Below the pieces are notes generated by a model. It worked only from the letters and a program-made list of their open reading frames with translations. It had not been told where the DNA came from and did no database searches. Positions 6,419 through 11,133 of a stretch of 11,133 nt of DNA are shown one piece after another (the stretch's first letter is position 1; each line of letters starts with the position of its first letter). Origin of the DNA: Rhodobiaceae bacterium (GTDB lineage: Bacteria; Pseudomonadota; Alphaproteobacteria; Micropepsales; Micropepsaceae); the NCBI GenBank assembly GCA_009885515.1, contig VFKO01000291.1, forward strand, positions 1 to 11,133. The letters are read 5' to 3'. The translations under genes and the position numbers were made by a program.

Positions 6419-6966
6419 GGACTTTGCACGTAGTTTAATCAATTCGCCGAAATTTGAAAGCCACCAGCCTTCAGCGTCACAGCGCTACGCTTAGTGTGAG
6501 TTGGCAGGAGCTCACTCGCGCTTCGACATATGCAAACGCGCCAACATCTGACCATGACCTGACCTCGTCAACGATGCCACTCAACGGCCCGATTCGTGAA
6601 ACCCTCGGTGCCCGCAGGTTGGATAGATCGATAGAGCAGCAAACCCGTCAACAGATCCAAACCCCGGGGTCCACCTTGGCTTTGGCATCGCCCCTTTGCG
6701 AAATGCTCAAAATCTAGCTCAAATCCGCTCCGGCGCCAGCTATTTGGCCCAAATGCAACCAGACGCGCCTACCGGATTTGCCGCAAACAATCCTTGTGAT
6801 CGCGACCCTGGCCACGCGATGAAAGTGAAGACCCGACCCTACATCTGCACTTTGCATCAGGCGATTCCCGCGCTATGTCTTGTGCTCATGGTTATTCCCG
6901 CAATGCGCGAAGGAACGCGTGCTGGGAAACTTACTTCGACACTCGCTTAAGGACTTGGCGCTGACT
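6408..6966. other. Intergenic region, 559 bases, between divergent genes
   Basis: This gap holds the upstream regions of the SDR (minus) and cold-shock fusion (plus) genes. It contains small repeated elements: three TGACC units at 6549-6564, a 10-base palindrome ACCCCGGGGT at 6661-6670, two copies of ATTCCCGC 30 bases apart (6864-6871 and 6894-6901), and a small GC hairpin with an AAGGAA loop at 6905-6920. Forward frames of 84-87 codons are present but show no family signature or ribosome-binding site. A long 5' leader for the cold-shock gene, as in cspA-type genes, is possible but no conserved cold-box was recognised. No clear promoter was found. Confidence 0.5.
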
Positions 6967-7734
6967 ATGCGGAACTCTGGAACGGTAAAGTGGTTTAACC
7001 AGGCGAAAGGCTTCGGGTTTATTCTCCCTGACAACGGCGGGCCTGACGTCTTCGTTCACGTCTCTGCCCTTGCGAGCACCGGCGAGCAATCTCTGGCTGA
7101 AGGGCAACGCGTTTCGTTTGACGTGGCTCAGGATCGCGGCAAGACAATGGCCGCCGAGCTGAAGCTCGAAGGCCCAGCGCCCGCCCCTCAAGCGCGGGGT
7201 GGGTTTCCGCGCGATGATGGTGGTGGGCGCGGTGGTCACGTAGCCGCAAGGCCCCCGCGCAGAGATCACAGCGACGGTGGAGGCGGTGGACGCTCGTTCG
7301 GTGGCGGACATGGCCGGCCGGCCGGAGGATCGGCTGCAGGCGCTAGGCCGCACGCTGGAATCTTTGATGCCCTCAACATGATTGTTATGAGGGTGAAAGA
7401 TTTACGCACGGCCCGTGCGTGGTACGAGCGCGTGCTTGAGCTGCAAGTCTCAGAGGAAAATAACGCCGGACAAACAGTGGTATTGGATCTGGGGCGTGGC
7501 GCCAATTTATGCCTTTGGCAATTGGGCACCGACGAGTTGCTAGCCACAGCGCCAACCGCAGCTGCATTTCCAAACTTCCGCACCGGCGACGTGGACGGCA
7601 CTCATGCCAAGCTGGAAGGCTTGGGCGTACATGTTACCCCGCTGCGCGACACCGGGGGCGTAAAATGGTTTTCGTTCTTCGACCCGGATGGCAACAGAGT
7701 AGACGTGATGCAGAATCGCCCTCGCCCATTTTAG
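6967..7734 (+). CDS. Cold-shock domain - Gly/Arg linker - VOC (glyoxalase-like) fusion
   Basis: This 255-residue single-frame fusion has three parts. Residues 2-68 are a full cold-shock domain with GTVKWFN, intact RNP1 (KGFGFI, 14-19) and RNP2 (VFVHV, 28-32), so it should bind single-stranded RNA or DNA. Residues 70-130 are a low-complexity linker with RGG and poly-Gly runs plus Arg and His, like RNA-binding RGG regions. Residues 132-250 are a VOC domain, with FDALNMIVMRVKDL, two beta-alpha-beta modules and the closing FFDPDGNRVDVMQ. The usual VOC metal ligands appear changed: Met138 where His is expected, Phe201 for the second His, Asp246 for Glu, so it may bind a ligand without metal catalysis. 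ATG 6967 matches normal cold-shock starts; AAGGA lies 13 bases upstream. GTG 6919, 4 bases after an AAGGA, is an alternative adding 16 residues. A second cold-shock-like gene follows after 32 bases. Confidence 0.85.
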   Translation: MRNSGTVKWFNQAKGFGFILPDNGGPDVFVHVSALASTGEQSLAEGQRVSFDVAQDRGKTMAAELKLEGPAPAPQARGGFPRDDGGGRGGHVAARPPRRDHSDGGGGGRSFGGGHGRPAGGSAAGARPHAGIFDALNMIVMRVKDLRTARAWYERVLELQVSEENNAGQTVVLDLGRGANLCLWQLGTDELLATAPTAAAFPNFRTGDVDGTHAKLEGLGVHVTPLRDTGGVKWFSFFDPDGNRVDVMQNRPRPF

Positions 7735-7766
7735 TAATCAAGCGAGTGCGGAATTAAGGTCCAGCA

Positions 7767-8123
7767 ATGGTTCAAAGCTCGATGTCCCAGTACCTCACCA
7801 CAGAGGCTGGAGGCGACGTTTTGCAGACGCCAGTGGTTCTGCCAGTTCGCAAACCAGCGATGACCCGGCATGTGGGTGTCGTCAGAGCATACTCGCCACC
7901 AAAGTTGCTTGGCCTGGTGATCGATGAAGTTGGCGCAGAAGATGCAATTTTCTGCATCGAAGACGTCGCCCCCGGTGATCGAGGAAAACTTGCCCTGGGT
8001 CAATCTGTGTCATTCCACGTCGTCACAGAGCGGGACGGCCTGATTGCGAAACACATCCGCATAGACACCACAACGCTGCCACCCCCACCCACCGATATGC
8101 TGATTTCCCGGGGTTGGCGCTAA
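7767..8123 (+). CDS. Degenerate cold-shock-domain protein
   Basis: In this 118-residue protein, residues 36-100 follow the cold-shock fold pattern: GVVRAY in place of GTVKWF, KLLGLV for RNP1 KGFGFI, EDAIFCIEDV for the RNP2 strand (x-D-V-F-V-H-I-S), then LALGQSVSFHV and DGLIAKHIRI, which match the typical LxxGQxVxFxV and AxNxRI ends. The aromatic residues that stack on nucleic acid bases are nearly all gone, so RNA binding in the normal mode is unlikely. The ~35-residue N-terminal extension and Pro-rich C-terminal tail (TLPPPPTD) are unlike minimal Csp proteins. ATG 7767 has AAGG 7 bases upstream. It lies 32 bases after the cold-shock/VOC fusion with no terminator, so they are probably one operon. 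It may be a decoy, partner or dimer-forming subunit of the fusion protein. Confidence 0.72.
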   Translation: MVQSSMSQYLTTEAGGDVLQTPVVLPVRKPAMTRHVGVVRAYSPPKLLGLVIDEVGAEDAIFCIEDVAPGDRGKLALGQSVSFHVVTERDGLIAKHIRIDTTTLPPPPTDMLISRGWR

Positions 8124-8151
8124 AGCGCAACTCAACACCCGCCGAAAGGCA

Positions 8152-8175
8152 TGTCCCAGGTACATTATGGGGACA
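8152..8175. repeat. Inverted repeat after the cold-shock pair
   Basis: TGTCCC (8152-8157) and GGGACA (8170-8175) flank a 12-base centre, 29 bases after the degenerate cold-shock gene. No T-tract follows on the plus strand (ACCAAAAATCC-type sequence instead), so it is at best a weak terminator or an unrelated binding site. Confidence 0.25.
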
Positions 8176-8231
8176 CCAAAAATCCAGGCACGCCCACTAA
8201 ATCTTCAATGAATATTAGAATGCTGTACGTA

Positions 8232-8250
8232 TTGTTGAGGCAGACAACAA
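8232..8250. promoter_or_regulatory. Inverted repeat TTGTTG-N7-CAACAA upstream of the sensory pair
   Basis: Perfect 6-base arms surround a 7-base centre, 62 bases before the Cache-like gene start. The position suits an operator or an early-leader hairpin for the two sensory genes. No convincing -35/-10 pair could be fixed next to it. Confidence 0.3.
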
Positions 8251-8312
8251 CGCTAGGGGCGCGCTCTTTACACGGCGTACACCTGCACTAACACTTCGTT
8301 ACGGTCGCTCGA

Positions 8313-9131
8313 ATGCGTGGGGATTTTTGTACCTTTGTTCTGGGATTGAGCTTGGCGTGCGGGCTTGGCGTTGAGCCAAGCTCCGCAACCGGAGTACAGG
8401 CCGTCGCCCAAGAGAAAGCAGCTGCTGTTTCGATCATCAAGTCGAGGGCGCAAAAATACACTGCAACACTTGCGCAGGGCCGGTTGTTCAGTGCCTATCT
8501 GAATGCCTCGACAATGAGCGAAGGCGCCCGTCTCCGCACGCGCATTGGCAATAGCTTCAAGGCACTCGAAGGCCACTATGGAATGCGCGACTTCACAGTC
8601 GTTGAACGTTCGGGCGAACTTTTTGTCCATGTCGGAACAGAGCTGGCCTCCAGCAGCAAGCGAAACGTGAAAAAGGACCATGTGCTTTCTGCAGGATTCG
8701 CACAACGGGAGCGGGCCGTCGCAATTGTAATGGATGAAGGCTACGTCACCTACGCCTCACCGGTGATACGCCGCGGCGAAAAAGAGTTTGTCCTGTGCGT
8801 TAAGCAAGAACTCTCTGCCTATGACAAGGTTCTCGCCTATGGACTTGCCAAAACTTTTTTTGTCCTCGTCGTGGACAAGCACGGCAACGTTTTGTCCGAC
8901 AGCCGCGCACACCCGAGCGGCAGCAAGCCTTCAACAATCGAGGGTATGACTTTGGATGAGATGCGCAATCACGTAGGCGGTAGCGTGGCCGAAGGGACGG
9001 GACGCATCGTCACCAATGGCGCCCTATTCAATATGAGCTATCAAAAGGTCGGAGACTGGACCGTTGTGGCTCTCGAACCGCTGCCCGCGCCGCAAGAATG
9101 TCTACGAACTGGAGACGACAAATGTCGATAA
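8313..9131 (+). CDS. Secreted Cache-like sensory protein
   Basis: This 272-residue protein starts with a probable Sec signal peptide: a short charged start (MRGD), a hydrophobic core at about 5-20 (FCTFVLGLSLACGLGV) and possible cleavage near Ala32 (AVA-QE). A Cys at 16 is not in a good lipobox. There is no further membrane segment, so the mature protein should be periplasmic. Residues about 178-256 resemble the membrane-distal or proximal half of a Cache domain, with a strand-turn LVVDKHGNVLSDSR followed by a helix and the closing GDWTVVALEPLP, typical of small-ligand sensors. Residues 90-165 may be the other half. Its TAA (9129-9131) overlaps the start of the downstream sensor by 10 bases, so the two are translationally coupled and probably work together. 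The start has no clear Shine-Dalgarno site. The ligand is unknown. Confidence 0.7.
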   Translation: MRGDFCTFVLGLSLACGLGVEPSSATGVQAVAQEKAAAVSIIKSRAQKYTATLAQGRLFSAYLNASTMSEGARLRTRIGNSFKALEGHYGMRDFTVVERSGELFVHVGTELASSSKRNVKKDHVLSAGFAQRERAVAIVMDEGYVTYASPVIRRGEKEFVLCVKQELSAYDKVLAYGLAKTFFVLVVDKHGNVLSDSRAHPSGSKPSTIEGMTLDEMRNHVGGSVAEGTGRIVTNGALFNMSYQKVGDWTVVALEPLPAPQECLRTGDDKCR

Positions 9132-10504
9132 GGTCTAAAGTTACAGCCGCGTTCGCACTGTGCATATCCTTGCCGATGGTAGCAGGAATGGGTGCGTTGT
9201 GGCTGGGGACTGAAGACACGTTTCGCCATCAAGCAAGCCAAGACCTCCAGGCCTCTACCCGGTCCGTCATGGCAATGATTGAACAGCAGATGTCGTTCAA
9301 TTTCACGCACCTCAAAGCGTGGAGTTCCCTGCCCGTCATGCAAGACGTCTTGATTGGCGGCGATGGCGGTGAGTTGCTTCATACGTTGAACGATCTCAAT
9401 TTCAACTATCCGGACTTCGGCGCGTTGACGATTACAAATGCGCAAGGGGCTGTTGTGGCCACAACCGATCCGGCGCAACGTCACTCCGATCTCTCGGCGT
9501 ATGAGGGTGTTCACGCAGCGGTCTCTGGACGCAGCTATCAAAGCAACTATACGATTCATCGCGCCGGAGGCATTGAGACGATTTCATTCACAGTGCCATT
9601 AGTTGCAACCTACGACCGGCAAACTGTGATCGGAACCTTGACCGGGTATCTTGATTTGCGGGCGATGGTTGAGCGCGTCGTTGGCACTTCGACGCTGGGG
9701 ATTGAACGGCGGACTCTGGTGCTTGCCCAGCACGACAAAGGGAGCATTGTCTTTTCTTCTCGGTCCAATGTTGCATTTTTGGAAGAACTGAAGCGCGTCG
9801 ACACGGCCGGCAAGCGCTCGTCGTACGAGTTCGTGCTTGGCAGCGAACCACATCTTGCCACCTTCGTACGTTCCAAAGGTACATCTTTGGAAAAAGACCC
9901 CGAACTGATCGCCTTCGGTATAGCGCCCTCCGCCACTGTTTTTGCAGCCGTTGACAATGTCTCCAATATTTTCATAGCCGTTGCGGGTTTCGCATCGGTA
10001 ATCGCGCTTGTCATTGCCTGGCGCTGGTCCACGCCCCTGGTGCGGCTTGCATCGCGAATGGACCGCGTCGCACGCGGGGAAGAAGAATCTCCGGTGCCGA
10101 AATTGCCCTCCCACAATACATTTGCGCCGCTAGCTATCGCCTTGGATACGATGCGCGAAACAACGCTGATCCGCGACCGGCTTGCAGCTCGTGAGATCGA
10201 ACTCATCCACGCCAAATCAGCAGCCGAAGCAGAGGCTTCATCCAAGTCCCAGCAGTTTGAATCCCTGAGCACCAGCCTGAGAGACCAGATTACAAACATT
10301 GTTGACTTGTGCGATCTTATCACGAAAGAAAATCTTGCAGCCGCATCAAACACGCGCCACGTTTCCTACGCGCGCGAGTTAAGCCGCAGCGGCACCAGAC
10401 TTTTGGCGATTGTTGAAGACGCCATCTCAAATTTACCGGGCGTAGCACACGATAATTTGGAATCCGAGGTTACTCAACCTGTCGCCACTCAAACCGCAGC
10501 CTAA
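9122..10504 (+). CDS. Membrane sensor with Cache-like and HAMP domains and a degenerate kinase dimerisation domain
   Basis: This 460-residue protein starts at ATG 9122 (GGAG 8 bases upstream), overlapping the previous stop; the frame extends to ATG 9098. Order of parts: TM1 at about 8-29, a periplasmic region at 30-280 with Cache-like strands (FGALTITNAQGAVVATTDP, then TLTGYLDLRAMVE), TM2 at about 282-301, a HAMP domain at 302-352 starting with RWSTPLVRLASRM, an Ala/Glu-rich coiled coil to about 378, and a helix pair at 379-433. That pair matches HisKA order: FESLSTSLRDQITNIVDLCD in place of F-x-N-M-S-H-E-L-R-T-P-L-N, then YARELSRSGTRLLAIVEDAIS. Thr384 sits where the phospho-acceptor His should be, and no HATPase domain follows. 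It therefore looks like a kinase-dead sensor that could signal by protein contact. The stop overlaps the convergent regulator gene by 4 bases. Confidence 0.75.
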   Translation: MSIRSKVTAAFALCISLPMVAGMGALWLGTEDTFRHQASQDLQASTRSVMAMIEQQMSFNFTHLKAWSSLPVMQDVLIGGDGGELLHTLNDLNFNYPDFGALTITNAQGAVVATTDPAQRHSDLSAYEGVHAAVSGRSYQSNYTIHRAGGIETISFTVPLVATYDRQTVIGTLTGYLDLRAMVERVVGTSTLGIERRTLVLAQHDKGSIVFSSRSNVAFLEELKRVDTAGKRSSYEFVLGSEPHLATFVRSKGTSLEKDPELIAFGIAPSATVFAAVDNVSNIFIAVAGFASVIALVIAWRWSTPLVRLASRMDRVARGEEESPVPKLPSHNTFAPLAIALDTMRETTLIRDRLAAREIELIHAKSAAEAEASSKSQQFESLSTSLRDQITNIVDLCDLITKENLAAASNTRHVSYARELSRSGTRLLAIVEDAISNLPGVAHDNLESEVTQPVATQTAA

Positions 10505-11133
10505 AACGACCGGAACATTTGTTCACTCGCGGTGTCTGCCGGGAAGAAGCTTTCGATTCGAAGCTCGTCCGCCGTCACGTCTTGCGCCGTTCCAAACGTC
10601 GCGATCACCGTGAACAGAGACACGCGCGTACCATCCTTGACGATTTCAAGCGGCAATACTGGCACCAGACTTAACTCTTCCGCCGCCCACAGAGTTTCCG
10701 CGTTCTGGTGCTGACTGAGGTCCGACAACACCATCTTCATCTCATCTCCACCCAGCGCCTCAGCTTCCCTGTGGGCGCGATGCCAAAGCAATGGTGCGAT
10801 TGCACTCCAGTTGGCGATGAACGGTTTGATACCGTTGGGATGAAAAAACAGGCGCATCAGATTGCGCTCTGGGCCGCCGATCCGCGTCCAAATCTCGGAA
10901 CCCAATAGTGTGCCCAGTCTGTCGAACGATGTGTTGGTAAGACGAATATTCCAGGCCCGATCGATAGCGATTGCCGGAAAGGGTTCGTGATTTGCAAGCA
11001 TCATGCGAACAGCACTCAACACCTGGACCATCTGGGGATCATCCAGGTGCCGCGCCCGGAACACGGGTGCGAATCCTGCCGCGACCAACCAATCATTTCG
11101 CTCGCGCAATGGCACATCCAGTGTTTCGCTGAG
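10501..11133 (-). CDS. MmyB-like XRE-family transcription regulator, 5'-partial
   Basis: The frame stays open past the right edge (LSETLDVPLRERNDWLVAAGF at the edge, the end of the XRE HTH region and the linker), so the DNA-binding HTH lies outside the window and the GTG at 11115 is internal. The visible ~210 residues match the MmyB-like ligand-binding domain (PF17765), a PAS-like fold: a DPQMVQVLSAVRMML helix, PFPAIAIDRAWNIRLTN, then LSLVPVLPLEIVKDGTRVSLFTVIATFGT and the hallmark end DELRIESFFPAD. In structurally studied members this domain binds a fatty-acid-like ligand, which is not assured here. The TAG stop (10503-10501) overlaps the TAA of the convergent sensor gene. The protein may regulate nearby genes, though XRE-MmyB members usually act on genes divergent from their own start, here outside the window. 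Confidence 0.9.
   Translation of the reverse strand, partial: LSETLDVPLRERNDWLVAAGFAPVFRARHLDDPQMVQVLSAVRMMLANHEPFPAIAIDRAWNIRLTNTSFDRLGTLLGSEIWTRIGGPERNLMRLFFHPNGIKPFIANWSAIAPLLWHRAHREAEALGGDEMKMVLSDLSQHQNAETLWAAEELSLVPVLPLEIVKDGTRVSLFTVIATFGTAQDVTADELRIESFFPADTASEQMFRSF

Noticed and set aside
6454..6950. Two overlapping forward frames (6454-6717 and 6696-6950) before the cold-shock gene
   Set aside because: They lack start signals and family-like patterns, and their composition resembles unselected sequence. A short leader peptide cannot be excluded but is not supported.
7266..7601. Minus-strand frame opposite the Gly/Arg linker
   Set aside because: Its Pro-rich ends are the reverse complement of Gly codons in the linker. 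There is no independent support.
8152..8175. Inverted repeat after the cold-shock pair as a rho-independent terminator
   Set aside because: The 12-base loop, 6-base stem and lack of a following T-tract make a functional intrinsic terminator unlikely; it is listed only as a low-confidence repeat.
9610..10353. Long minus-strand frame of 247 codons opposite the sensor gene
   Set aside because: It lies fully inside the sensor gene, is rich in Ser, Arg and Ala as expected for the reverse of a high-GC gene, and shows no domain.
1..11133. tRNA or rRNA genes, CRISPR arrays, insertion sequences, prophage or toxin-antitoxin loci
   Set aside because: No repeat-spacer pattern, transposase, integrase, terminal inverted repeat or tRNA-like cloverleaf was recognised on either strand by reading.

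Overview
The window looks like a chromosomal segment of an alphaproteobacterium. The evidence is moderately high GC, an MmyB-type XRE regulator, a 2-hydroxychromene-2-carboxylate isomerase beside an SDR of a type I associate with this class, an autotransporter barrel, and dense gene packing with few strong Shine-Dalgarno sites. Placement below class level is not possible from sequence alone. No tRNA, rRNA, CRISPR array, insertion sequence or phage gene was seen.

Layout, left to right. Positions 3-860 (+) hold the C-terminal part of an outer-membrane autotransporter beta-barrel whose passenger lies left of the window. A 580-base gap follows (861-1440), with a possible forward promoter, a short duplicated motif and small hairpins but no credible gene. 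A two-helix membrane protein of unknown function (1441-2265, -) is divergent from a LOG-family phosphoribohydrolase (2309-3094, +). On the minus strand there is then a probable two-gene operon (4868-3098): a protein with the catalytic signature of a proteasome/HslV-type N-terminal threonine hydrolase, followed after 7 bases by a small unknown protein. Upstream of it on the same strand are an SDR oxidoreductase and an HCCA isomerase/DsbA-like protein (6407-5062), 5 bases apart. After a second long gap (6408-6966) come two forward genes of cold-shock-domain type: a fusion of a cold-shock domain, a Gly/Arg-rich linker and a VOC (glyoxalase-like) domain, and a small protein whose cold-shock domain has lost its RNA-binding aromatic motifs. 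Next is a sensory pair (8313-10504, +): a secreted Cache-like protein whose stop overlaps the start of a membrane sensor with Cache, HAMP and a histidine-kinase-like dimerisation helix pair that lacks the phospho-acceptor His and has no ATPase domain. The right end (10501 to the edge, -) is the ligand-binding part of an MmyB-like XRE regulator.

The most interesting points are the cold-shock/VOC fusion with its degenerate partner, the self-standing proteasome-like hydrolase, and the kinase-dead sensor with a secreted Cache companion. Each is a recognisable fold in an altered or unusual arrangement. The cold-shock pair and the sensory pair each look like a functional unit because of spacing or overlap. 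The SDR appears to lack a conventional start codon at its best start site and may begin at AUC.
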